From contig NZ_JBKEBF010000011.1 of NCBI RefSeq assembly GCF_047973035.1, positions 1 to 64,000 of the forward strand: a DNA stretch of 64,000 bases. Direction: 5' to 3'. Numbering within the stretch: the stretch's first letter is position 1; the number at the start of each line of letters is the position of its first letter. This document shows positions 52,505 to 60,600 of this stretch, piece by piece. Origin of the DNA: Oleidesulfovibrio sp047973035 (lineage in GTDB: Bacteria > Desulfobacterota > Desulfovibrionia > Desulfovibrionales > Desulfovibrionaceae). Made by a program: the position numbers and the translations under genes. The notes beneath the pieces are model-generated. The model had not been told where the DNA came from, made no database searches, and saw only the letters and a list, made by a program, of their open reading frames with translations.

Positions 52505-53221
52505 ATGAGCGGACTTAAGTATAAACGCGCGCTGATCAAGCTGAGCGGCGAAGCGCTGGCCGGAGACAAAAAGTTCGGTATTGACCCTGAAACTGTTTCG
52601 AATATATGTCGGGAAATCGCCGAAGTACTGGAGATGGGGCTGCAGGTCTCTCTGGTTATCGGCGGCGGCAACATTTTCCGCGGGCTTTCCTCATCCGCCA
52701 AGGGCATGGACAGGTCGTCTGCTGACTACATGGGCATGCTGGCAACAGTACTCAACGCCGTTGCAGTACAGGACGCACTGGAAAAGCTGGGCCACGCCAC
52801 ACGCGTGCTTTCAGCCATTACCATGCAGGAAGTGTGTGAACCTTACGTCCGCCGCCGTGCAGAGCGTCACCTGGAAAAAGGTCGCGTGGTCATCTGCGCT
52901 GCCGGAACCGGCAACCCCTACTTTACTACCGATACCGCCGCAGCTTTGCGCGGTATGGAACTGAAGTGCGATGTCATCATCAAGGCAACCAAGGTTGACG
53001 GCGTATACGACAAAGACCCCATGCAGCATGATGATGCGGTAATGTACCGTAACCTCAGCTACATTGACGTACTGCAGAAGAAACTGCGCGTCATGGACTC
53101 TACCGCCATCAGCCTTTGCATGGAAAATAACGTGCCTATCATCGTCTGCAACATGTACAAAGGCGGCATCAAGCGTGCCGTCATGGGCGAAGATGTGGGA
53201 ACCATAGTACAAGGAGGCTAA
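52505..53221 (+). CDS. pyrH: Uridylate kinase
   Basis: A 238-residue UMP kinase. KYKRALIKLSGEALAGDK is the N-terminal phosphate loop, VIGGGNIFRGL and GNPYFTTDTAAALR are conserved blocks, and ATKVDGVYDKDP is the nucleotide site. It makes UDP from UMP and is allosterically controlled by GTP and UTP. The ATG at 52505 follows GAGGAAAG. frr follows after five bases, a universal pairing. Confidence 0.97.
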   Translation: MSGLKYKRALIKLSGEALAGDKKFGIDPETVSNICREIAEVLEMGLQVSLVIGGGNIFRGLSSSAKGMDRSSADYMGMLATVLNAVAVQDALEKLGHATRVLSAITMQEVCEPYVRRRAERHLEKGRVVICAAGTGNPYFTTDTAAALRGMELKCDVIIKATKVDGVYDKDPMQHDDAVMYRNLSYIDVLQKKLRVMDSTAISLCMENNVPIIVCNMYKGGIKRAVMGEDVGTIVQGG

Positions 53222-53226
53222 CTTTC

Positions 53227-53781
53227 ATGGATACTATCCTGCTCGATGCTGAAGAACGTATGGAAAAAGCCATTGCCGCTCTCGACCGCGAATTCGGCCG
53301 GCTGCGCACCGGACGTGCCTCAACCTCGCTCGTCGATTCCATCAAAGTTGACTACTACGGGACACCTACTCCCATTAACCAGCTGGCATCCGTGGCTGTA
53401 CCCGACAGCCGCACTCTGACCATTCAGCCCTGGGACCGCGGCGCTTTTAACCTTGTGGAAAAAGCCATCATGCAGTCCGATCTGGGCCTGACTCCGGTTA
53501 ACGATGGCAAAATTATCCGCATCTCTATACCGCCCCTCACAGAAGAGCGTCGTAAAGAACTGGTAAAGCTTGCTAAAAAATACACCGAAGATGCCAAAGT
53601 TGCTGTGCGTAACATCCGCCGCGATGCCAACGAACAGATAAAGAAACTGGAAAAAGATAAAGAAATTACCGAAGATGATCTGAAGCACGGTCAGGACGAA
53701 GTGCAAAAGCTGACTGACAGCTACGTAGCCAAATCCGACAAGGTGCTGGCTACTAAAGAAAAAGAAATCATGGAAGTATAG
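53227..53781 (+). CDS. frr: Ribosome recycling factor
   Basis: A 184-residue RRF. MEKAIAALDREFGRLRTGRAST and VDYYGTPTPINQLASVAVPD are the standard head, and the tail reads VAVRNIRRDANEQIKKLEKD. It splits ribosomes after termination together with EF-G. It begins five bases after pyrH, so they share a transcript, and a strong terminator follows at 53833. Confidence 0.98.
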   Translation: MDTILLDAEERMEKAIAALDREFGRLRTGRASTSLVDSIKVDYYGTPTPINQLASVAVPDSRTLTIQPWDRGAFNLVEKAIMQSDLGLTPVNDGKIIRISIPPLTEERRKELVKLAKKYTEDAKVAVRNIRRDANEQIKKLEKDKEITEDDLKHGQDEVQKLTDSYVAKSDKVLATKEKEIMEV

Positions 53782-53832
53782 CTGCAACTTCCGGTCGGCT
53801 ACAACCGTCCGTAAAATGCACTGACAGATAGC

Positions 53833-53864
53833 AAACGCCGCCGGAGGCATTTCCGGCGGCGTTT
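53833..53864. terminator. Intrinsic terminator after frr
   Basis: AAACGCCGCCGGA and TCCGGCGGCGTTT form a perfect 13-base stem with a six-base loop, followed by T-rich sequence. Confidence 0.8.
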
Positions 53865-53975
53865 TGCTTGACTCTGTCAGACAGATAGCTGCCACCCTTG
53901 ACCCTTTACAGTTATAGGGGTACAAGATACTGTTTTCACTACAACAACTACTACAACAATTTCAAGGAGTTACCC

Positions 53976-54707
53976 TTGACCCAACATAAGCAAGGCCCCG
54001 AGGAGGGTCTGCCACAGCACATCGCCATCATCATGGACGGCAACGGCAGATGGGCCACTGCAAGGGGGCTTTCGCGCAGCGAAGGGCATAAAGCCGGAAG
54101 CCGCGCGGTTCGGACCATAGTCACCCGCTGCAGAGAGCTGGGAGTAACACACCTTACTCTCTACGCTTTTTCGCAGGAAAACTGGGGGCGCCCCAAAACG
54201 GAAATCGGCTTTCTGTTTGACCTGCTGGTATCTTTTCTGCGTGATGAACTACCGGCAATGGAGCGGGAAAATATCAGGCTTTCCGTTTTCGGAGACATAA
54301 GCGCCTTGCCTCTTACTTCACGTAAAGCTCTGGAACATGCTATGTCGCGCACGGCAAACAACAGTGCTCTGCACCTTAACTTGGCGCTTAACTACTCGGG
54401 CCGCGCCGATATTGTACAGGCTTGCAGAAAACTTGCCGCAGCAGACACCAAGCCGGAAGATATCACCGAGCAGACAATCAGTGACAATCTGTGGACGGCA
54501 GGTCACCCTGATCCTGATCTGGTTATCCGTACCAGTGGAGAAATCAGGCTTTCTAATTTTCTGTTGTACCAGAGCGCCTACAGCGAATTCTATTTTACCG
54601 ATATCCAATGGCCCGATTTCGGCAGCGAGGAACTGGACGCAGCATTGGCGACCTTCCGCTCCCGTAGCAGACGCTTCGGCCGTACCGAGGAGCAAAAAGG
54701 CTCATGA
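53976..54707 (+). CDS. uppS: Isoprenyl transferase (undecaprenyl diphosphate synthase)
   Basis: A 243-residue cis-prenyltransferase. PQHIAIIMDGNGRWATARG is motif I with the catalytic Asp, LTLYAFSQENWGRP is motif II, and DLVIRTSGEIRLSNFLLYQSAYSEFYF is the C-terminal block. It makes the C55 lipid carrier for peptidoglycan and surface glycans. The start is TTG at 53976 because AAGGAG lies six bases upstream; no ATG fits the conserved N-terminus. A candidate promoter (TTGACC, 17 bases, TACAAG) lies near 53897. It overlaps cdsA by four bases. Confidence 0.95.
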   Translation: MTQHKQGPEEGLPQHIAIIMDGNGRWATARGLSRSEGHKAGSRAVRTIVTRCRELGVTHLTLYAFSQENWGRPKTEIGFLFDLLVSFLRDELPAMERENIRLSVFGDISALPLTSRKALEHAMSRTANNSALHLNLALNYSGRADIVQACRKLAAADTKPEDITEQTISDNLWTAGHPDPDLVIRTSGEIRLSNFLLYQSAYSEFYFTDIQWPDFGSEELDAALATFRSRSRRFGRTEEQKGS

Positions 54708-55513
54708 TCAGCTCTCACCACAAACGTATTTTAACTTCACTCCTTCTGCTTCCTGTTCTTGCCGGCGGGCTTTTTATGGGGGGGTGGTTCCTTTTTGCGC
54801 TGATTCTTGCTGCCAGCACGTTAGGTATGCGTGAATTTTACGGTATGTTCTGGGAACGCGGCACCCGCCAGTCATTCAAGCTGCTGGGCTATGCAGCTGG
54901 TGCGGCCTTGCTGCTGGCTGCCATGTATAACTCGTACGGCTGGATGCTCGGCATCCTTGTAGGAACATTCTGGGTGGGTTCACTAACCTTTCTTGGCAGC
55001 TATGGCCGTGGTAAGGACAATGCCTGCTTCCGCGAAACACAGATTCTGGTTCTGGGTGTTATGTACCTGCCGCTTACTCTGCATTTCGCGCTGGGTATGC
55101 ACCCTGAAGAATTGCTTCTGGTTCTGGGCGCAGCGTTCGCGTCAGACACCGGCGGTTACTATGCCGGAACACTGTGCGGCAAAAGGCGTATATGGCCCCG
55201 CGTCAGCCCGAAAAAAAGCTGGGAAGGAAGCATCGGCGGGTTTATACTGTGTGCTGCAATCTGTATGCTGGCAGGCGTTACGTTCGGCAACCCCGAAACG
55301 ACCATCTGGGCTTGGCTTCTGCTTGCCCTTCTGCTTAACGTGGCTTCGCAGATGGGGGACTTCTTTGAATCAGCCCTCAAGCGCACGCAAGGCGTCAAAG
55401 ACTCCGGCAGCGCCCTGCCCGGTCACGGCGGCCTGCTGGACCGCATAGACAGCCTGTTGCTGGTGTTGCCTGTTTATGCGGCAGCACGCTGTGTTGTTCC
55501 GTTTTTCCTGTAA
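54704..55513 (+). CDS. cdsA: Phosphatidate cytidylyltransferase
   Basis: A 269-residue multi-pass membrane enzyme with eight or so hydrophobic segments. The CdsA signature near the C-terminus reads SQMGDFFESALKRTQGVKDSGSALPGHGGLLDRIDSLL. It forms CDP-diacylglycerol for phospholipid synthesis. Its ATG overlaps the uppS stop by four bases (ATGA), indicating coupling. Confidence 0.95.
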   Translation: MISSHHKRILTSLLLLPVLAGGLFMGGWFLFALILAASTLGMREFYGMFWERGTRQSFKLLGYAAGAALLLAAMYNSYGWMLGILVGTFWVGSLTFLGSYGRGKDNACFRETQILVLGVMYLPLTLHFALGMHPEELLLVLGAAFASDTGGYYAGTLCGKRRIWPRVSPKKSWEGSIGGFILCAAICMLAGVTFGNPETTIWAWLLLALLLNVASQMGDFFESALKRTQGVKDSGSALPGHGGLLDRIDSLLLVLPVYAAARCVVPFFL

Positions 55514-55543
55514 CGCGTCGCCTCCACGCAAGGACACCTTTTC

Positions 55544-57019
55544 ATGACCCATAACGGATTCGAGACGCTTGATCTCGACAATCTTGAACGACACCTTCAA
55601 AGCGCGGCAAAACTTATCGCCAGACGTATCAGCAACATCACATCCGATCCTGTCAAAAAAGATGTGACGTTCGAAGAACTTGCTTCAATTATTCCGTCAG
55701 ACTTTCCGACAGAAGGCCTGGGACCGCAAGCCGTTATCAACGAAGTGGCACAGCATATCGAACCTTATTCCACCAAAATCGGCCATCCGCGGTTTCTGGC
55801 ATGGATAACCACAAGCCCCGGACCGGCAGGCACTCTGGGGGATATGCTCTGCACAGGGCTTAATCAGGCTCCGCTAACCTTCAAAGGCGGCCCTGCAGCC
55901 ACCGTACTGGAAGAAATCGTCCTAAGCTGGTTTGCCGGGATGTTCGGTTTGCCACAGGGGTATGGCGGTACCATTGTCAGCGGCGGAACCATGGCCAACC
56001 TGATGGGGCTTACCGTGGCCCGACGAGCCCATGCACCAGAAGTACGCCAGAAAGGTATGCAAGGGCTGGACAGGCCGCTGGTGATGTATGTATCTGATCA
56101 GGGGCACATGTCCGTCTCGCGTTCTGCCGTACTACTGGGGATAGGCGAGGACAATGTCCGTGCCATTCCCAGCGACGAGCATTTCCGTATGCAGCCCGAT
56201 GCGCTGGAAAAAGCCATCAGGCTGGATCGGGATGCGGGCCTGCAGCCTTTCTGCGTTGTCGCGCAGGCAGGCAGTGTCACTACGGGAGCAGTCGATCCCA
56301 TGCATGCTATCGCCGACATCTGCCAGCGCGAAAAACTGTGGCTACATGTCGATGCAGCTTATGGCGGCGCCGCAATGCTGGCTGATGAACTGAAGGGGAA
56401 ACTCAGCGGTATCGAACGCGCCGACTCCATCTGCGTTGACCCGCACAAATGGTTTTTTGTTCCTCTGGAGTGTGGCATCACACTTTTTCGTAACAGAGAA
56501 CAGCAGCTGGACACATTTCGGGCCAAAGCATCATACCTTGGCGAAGAAAATCCGCACGATCTGAAAAATACAACGTTTATCCTTTCGCGTGCCAACCGTG
56601 CGCTGAAGGTATGGTTTGCCTTTCGTACATACGGCAAAGCACGCCTTGCGCGTATCATACTTCGAAATGCCCGACTTGCAGCAACATTGTATGATATGAT
56701 GCAGCAACATGCAGACTGGCAGCCCATAGCACCGGTTGAGCTTTCCATAGTCTGCGGGCGTTATACTCCCCGAAAAGCCTGTGAAGCAGGCTGGAGTGAA
56801 CAGCAGATAGATGCCCTGCAACTGGCCATGCTGGAAGAGCTGGAACGAAGCGGCGCCGCGCTGCTCACCCCCGCCTCCGCCGGAGGCAAGATCGGCATCC
56901 GCGTATGCGTGGCGAACCACCGCACCACACCGGAAGACCTGCAACTTCTTTTCAACACATTGACTGCCATCGGCACCCGTCTTGTCGAATCGCAGATTTT
57001 CGCAACCGTAAAGGACTAG
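55544..57019 (+). CDS. PLP-dependent group II decarboxylase (aromatic-L-amino-acid/glutamate type)
   Basis: A 491-residue group II PLP decarboxylase. The PLP lysine is Lys302 in VDPHKWFF, Asp270 in HVDAAYGGAAML sits near the pyridine nitrogen, and TIVSGGTMANLMGLTVAR is the phosphate-binding stretch. The class decarboxylates Trp, Tyr, DOPA, Phe, Glu or Asp, so the substrate is open. It lies between cdsA and dxr, 30 and 4 bases away respectively, so it must be cotranscribed with the essential lipid and isoprenoid genes, which is an unusual place for this enzyme. Sequence composition does not differ visibly from its neighbours. Confidence 0.88.
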   Translation: MTHNGFETLDLDNLERHLQSAAKLIARRISNITSDPVKKDVTFEELASIIPSDFPTEGLGPQAVINEVAQHIEPYSTKIGHPRFLAWITTSPGPAGTLGDMLCTGLNQAPLTFKGGPAATVLEEIVLSWFAGMFGLPQGYGGTIVSGGTMANLMGLTVARRAHAPEVRQKGMQGLDRPLVMYVSDQGHMSVSRSAVLLGIGEDNVRAIPSDEHFRMQPDALEKAIRLDRDAGLQPFCVVAQAGSVTTGAVDPMHAIADICQREKLWLHVDAAYGGAAMLADELKGKLSGIERADSICVDPHKWFFVPLECGITLFRNREQQLDTFRAKASYLGEENPHDLKNTTFILSRANRALKVWFAFRTYGKARLARIILRNARLAATLYDMMQQHADWQPIAPVELSIVCGRYTPRKACEAGWSEQQIDALQLAMLEELERSGAALLTPASAGGKIGIRVCVANHRTTPEDLQLLFNTLTAIGTRLVESQIFATVKD

Positions 57020-57023
57020 CGGC

Positions 57024-58247
57024 ATGAATGGCTACATATCCCCCCTACCGGATGCCCCTTGGTGTGTCCGTTTTCCCCGCACGCTAGTTCTGCTGGGCAG
57101 CACCGGTTCCATAGGAACCAGTGCACTGAAAGTAATAGATAAGCAGCCGGAGATTTTTCGAATCGCGGCCTTGGCCGGTGCCCGCAATGTAACCTTGCTT
57201 GCCAGACAGGCAGCAACATACAAGCCAGCCCATCTGGCTGTGCTTGATGCGCAGGCCGCAGACCAGTTACGGCAGCTGCTGCCGGCCGGTTACACCCCTC
57301 AGATCCACATCGGGCAGGAAGGATATGAATTTCTGGCAACTCTGCCCGAAGCGGACTGTGTACTTTCCGCGCAGGTAGGAGCTGCAGGGCTGCGTGCCAC
57401 TGTGGCAGCAGCAAAGGCCGGCAAAGTAATCGCCCTTGCCAACAAAGAGTCTCTGGTCCTTGCGGGTGATCTAATCCGCAGTATCTGCAAACGCACAGGC
57501 GCCAGTATTCTGCCCGTAGATTCTGAACATAACGCAATCTTTCAGGCAATGCAGGGGCACGATACCGCAGAGGTTCGTCGGATAATCCTCACAGCTTCGG
57601 GCGGGCCGTTCCGCGGCCGCGACAAGGCCTTTCTGCAGTCCGTTACACCGGAACAAGCGCTCAATCACCCGAACTGGAGCATGGGTGCAAAAATTTCCAT
57701 CGATTCCGCAACGCTGATGAACAAAGGGCTGGAGGTTATCGAAGCCTGTCACTTGTACGGCGAACCGCTGGAAAAGGTCGAGGTTGTCGTGCACCCGCAG
57801 TCCATCATCCACTCGCTGGTAGAATACAATGACGGTTCGCAGCTGGCCCACATGGGACCGCCGGACATGCGCATTGCCATTGCCTACTGTATGGGGTGGC
57901 CCCGCGTGATGCATACGGGAGTAGCTCATCTGGACCTTTTATCAGTGGGCAGCTTGACCTTTGAATCGCCGGATATATCTCTATTCCCGTGCCTTGATCT
58001 TGCGCGGCAGGCATTTGCAGGCGGCAACGGTCTGCCCGTGGTGCTGAATGCAGCAAATGAGGTAGCAGTGGACCTGTTCCTGGACGGCAAAATAGCGTTT
58101 CTGGACATACCGGAGCTCATTCACAGCGCCATGCAAAACCACTGCAGCGCACGACACGACACGACCTATGACTGCGTAGATTCAATTCTCGCACTGGATA
58201 ATACTACACGGCGCACCACGGCCGAGCTTGCGGGCATCCGCGGCTAG
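57024..58247 (+). CDS. dxr: 1-deoxy-D-xylulose 5-phosphate reductoisomerase
   Basis: A 407-residue DXR of the MEP isoprenoid pathway. The NADPH loop is LLGSTGSIGTSALKV (24-38), the metal and substrate loop is PVDSEHNAIFQ, and NHPNWSMGAKISIDSATLMNKGLEVIEA with the flexible-loop Trp is intact. It turns DXP into MEP with manganese or magnesium. The N-terminal 18 residues before the first strand are a little longer than usual. It starts four bases after the decarboxylase gene. Confidence 0.95.
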   Translation: MNGYISPLPDAPWCVRFPRTLVLLGSTGSIGTSALKVIDKQPEIFRIAALAGARNVTLLARQAATYKPAHLAVLDAQAADQLRQLLPAGYTPQIHIGQEGYEFLATLPEADCVLSAQVGAAGLRATVAAAKAGKVIALANKESLVLAGDLIRSICKRTGASILPVDSEHNAIFQAMQGHDTAEVRRIILTASGGPFRGRDKAFLQSVTPEQALNHPNWSMGAKISIDSATLMNKGLEVIEACHLYGEPLEKVEVVVHPQSIIHSLVEYNDGSQLAHMGPPDMRIAIAYCMGWPRVMHTGVAHLDLLSVGSLTFESPDISLFPCLDLARQAFAGGNGLPVVLNAANEVAVDLFLDGKIAFLDIPELIHSAMQNHCSARHDTTYDCVDSILALDNTTRRTTAELAGIRG

Positions 58248-58309
58248 GAGCGCATTTCAGGCAGTCTATTTCAGGCTGCACCACTTCGGAACCCGCGCGG
58301 AATAACTCT

Positions 58310-59398
58310 ATGGTAAGCACCCTTTCCGTCATTCTTGTGCTCGGCGGCCTCATATTCTTTCATGAACTTGGGCACTTTACCGCTGCACGCAGCCTCGGCA
58401 TCGGGGTAAAAACATTTTCTCTGGGTTTCGGCCCGCGCCTTTTCGGATTCCGCAAGGGCCAGACAGACTATCGCCTCGCTCTTATTCCGCTTGGCGGTTA
58501 TGTTCAACTGGTAGGCGAACAGGATGAATCTGACGTCCCGGAAGGCTTTACCGTAAAGGAAAGCTTTGCACTGCGTCCTGCATGGCACCGCATGATCGTC
58601 ATTGCAGCAGGTCCGCTTTTCAACTTTTTGCTGGCATGGCTTATCTACTGGGGACTTTTCTGGGCACAGGGCCAGATGTATCTGCTGCCCGAAGTAGGCG
58701 GCGTACAGGAAGGCAGCCCCGCGCAGCATGCAGGACTCCAGAAGGGTGACCGCATCCTGAGCATTGCAGGCCGCACCATTGAATACTGGAGCGATGTGTC
58801 TGACACCATCGGCTCCGGCGACGGTTCCCCCATCGAAATAGCCCTCAGCAGACCTGCTTCTGGAGGGGCTGCGCCGGTGACTATGAACATCACCGTCACT
58901 CCCGAACAGCAGCTGCGCAAAAACCTGTTCGGAGAAGATGAACGGGCACTGATTATCGGCGTACATGCTTCCGGCGCAACATTGAACAAGCCAATGGGGC
59001 CGATCGATGCCCTTGTTGCCGGTGCCGGAAATACATGGGGCATGATTGCGCTTACCGGGCAGGGCTTTTTAAAGCTGTTCCAACGCGTTGTACCGCTTGA
59101 TACCGTCGGCGGTCCCATCATGATTGCCCAGATGGTTACCGAACAGGCAGAAAACGGCCTTTCACCGCTGCTGGCACTTACCGCCCTGATCAGCGTCAAC
59201 CTTGGCCTTCTTAACCTGCTGCCTATTCCTGTGCTGGACGGCGGACATCTGCTGTTCCTGTCTCTGGAAACTATTTTCAGGCGGCCTGTTCCGCAACGTA
59301 TCCAGAACTTCACGACACAGGCAGGTCTGGTGCTGCTGCTTATGCTGATGGTGCTTGCCACGTTTAACGACGTCGTCCGGTCATTCTTCAGCGAATAG
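58310..59398 (+). CDS. rseP: RIP metalloprotease RseP (site-2 protease)
   Basis: A 362-residue membrane zinc protease. HExxH is FFHELGHF (His18, Glu19, His22) in the first membrane segment, a single PDZ domain spans roughly 125-215 (GGVQEGSPAQHAGLQKGDRILSI), and the third zinc ligand lies in LLPIPVLDGGHLL. It cuts membrane-bound anti-sigma factors in envelope stress signalling. E. coli RseP has two PDZ domains, so this is the short form common outside enterobacteria. Follows dxr by 62 bases. Confidence 0.93.
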   Translation: MVSTLSVILVLGGLIFFHELGHFTAARSLGIGVKTFSLGFGPRLFGFRKGQTDYRLALIPLGGYVQLVGEQDESDVPEGFTVKESFALRPAWHRMIVIAAGPLFNFLLAWLIYWGLFWAQGQMYLLPEVGGVQEGSPAQHAGLQKGDRILSIAGRTIEYWSDVSDTIGSGDGSPIEIALSRPASGGAAPVTMNITVTPEQQLRKNLFGEDERALIIGVHASGATLNKPMGPIDALVAGAGNTWGMIALTGQGFLKLFQRVVPLDTVGGPIMIAQMVTEQAENGLSPLLALTALISVNLGLLNLLPIPVLDGGHLLFLSLETIFRRPVPQRIQNFTTQAGLVLLLMLMVLATFNDVVRSFFSE

Positions 59399-59414
59399 AA
59401 ACGGAACTGACAAC

Positions 59415-60272
59415 ATGACTACGATAAATTCGTGCCCCGCACCTGAAGCAGACCTCACCCTTGTCATCAATGCGGCAGAAGGGCGCCTGCAGGTTGTTGC
59501 CGGTTCAGTGTGTCCGGCGCAGCCGGGTGACACCTCGCTGCTGTTCAGCTTTGAAATGACAGTTCCCCGTCAGGGTACGGAAGTGCTGGCACCTGCAATC
59601 CATGACGCCATGAGCCGCATGCGTGTTTCCATGAAAGAAATCAGAAGGATTGCTGTGATAAACGGGCCAGGCGGCTTTACCGGTCTGCGCCTTGCTCTGG
59701 CAACCACACTGGGCCTGTCACGGGCTCTTGCCGTGCCTACAGCCGGTATTTCGTACACCGAAGCACTGGCTACGGACGCGGCGCAGGTGCTGGCTGCAAC
59801 CGGCACTACAACCGAAAGCGGAAAACCTGTGCTCTGGGCCATTCTGCACGCACGGCGCGATCAGGTAATGGTTCAAGGATTTACCCTGCAAGCAGACGGT
59901 CAAACAGCCCCATTGCAGCAGGTCACCACATTCAGTGTATCCGAAGCCAGCCGCCATATTGTCGCTTTGACGCAAGGCAACAACGGCCATGCGTATTTTT
60001 TCGGCAGCGGCCTGCGCAGAAATATGCAGGCTATTAAAGAAGCGATGACGGCCAGCACTCTGCCATGCACAATGCTGCCTTCGCGCTTTGATCATGTCCG
60101 GCCTGAAACCATGCTGGCCATGACCACCCACGCACAATGGGACCATGAACCGGTAGAACCCGAATATGTCCGGGGGTGCGATGCAGAAGAAAATCTACCG
60201 CGCCTTGCTGCCGCACGCGGCATGGAACCGGAGCTGGCAGTGAAAACCCTGCGGAAGCTTACCTCCTCATAA
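59415..60272 (+). CDS. tsaB: tRNA t6A biosynthesis protein TsaB
   Basis: A 285-residue TsaB of the ASKHA fold. The family block INGPGGFTGLRLALATTLGLSRALAVPTAGISYTEALA is conserved, while the zinc-binding motif of TsaD is absent, as expected for TsaB. It works with TsaD and TsaE to add threonylcarbamoyl to A37 of tRNA. The ATG at 59415 lies 16 bases after the rseP stop. A perfect terminator follows at 60292. Confidence 0.88.
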   Translation: MTTINSCPAPEADLTLVINAAEGRLQVVAGSVCPAQPGDTSLLFSFEMTVPRQGTEVLAPAIHDAMSRMRVSMKEIRRIAVINGPGGFTGLRLALATTLGLSRALAVPTAGISYTEALATDAAQVLAATGTTTESGKPVLWAILHARRDQVMVQGFTLQADGQTAPLQQVTTFSVSEASRHIVALTQGNNGHAYFFGSGLRRNMQAIKEAMTASTLPCTMLPSRFDHVRPETMLAMTTHAQWDHEPVEPEYVRGCDAEENLPRLAAARGMEPELAVKTLRKLTSS

Positions 60273-60291
60273 TTGTTTCCTACAAAAACAT

Positions 60292-60321
60292 AAAAAAGCC
60301 GTCCTGCAGGGCGGCTTTTTT
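60292..60321. terminator. Intrinsic terminator after tsaB
   Basis: AAAAAAGCCGTCC-TGCA-GGGCGGCTTTTTT forms a stem with one mismatch; T6 follows on the plus strand and A-run mirrors it. It separates the housekeeping operon from fliD. Confidence 0.85.
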
Positions 60322-60533
60322 ATGTTCCTCTGCTTACCTGCCCTCTTGCCGGACGGGTAAAGTTCTGCCGCGTACAACCGATGAGGTTATCAAGGCCGAT
60401 TTGACAGGCTTGCTGCCCTGCGCACTGCTGAAGTTCAGAACATGGCGTGTATCCGACAAACACACGCGTCACAAAAAGTTATCAGAACAGCAGACTATCC
60501 AGTCCGTTAGGGGCTGCACTATTTAACGGCGCA

Positions 60534-60549
60534 TGGCATTTTCCTTGCA
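60534..60549 (+). promoter_or_regulatory. Sigma-54 promoter of fliD-fliS
   Basis: TGGCATTTTCCTTGCA matches the -24/-12 consensus TGGCAC-N5-TTGC, with GG at 60535-60536 and GC at 60547-60548 in exact 12-base register. The expected transcript start near 60560 lies after the ATG at 60553, so translation must begin at 60601. Class II flagellar genes of this kind are often RpoN-dependent. Confidence 0.7.
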
Positions 60550-60600
60550 TCCATGGCTACGGGCTATACCGCTCAGGAAAAAAATGCCCGAGGTGTAATT

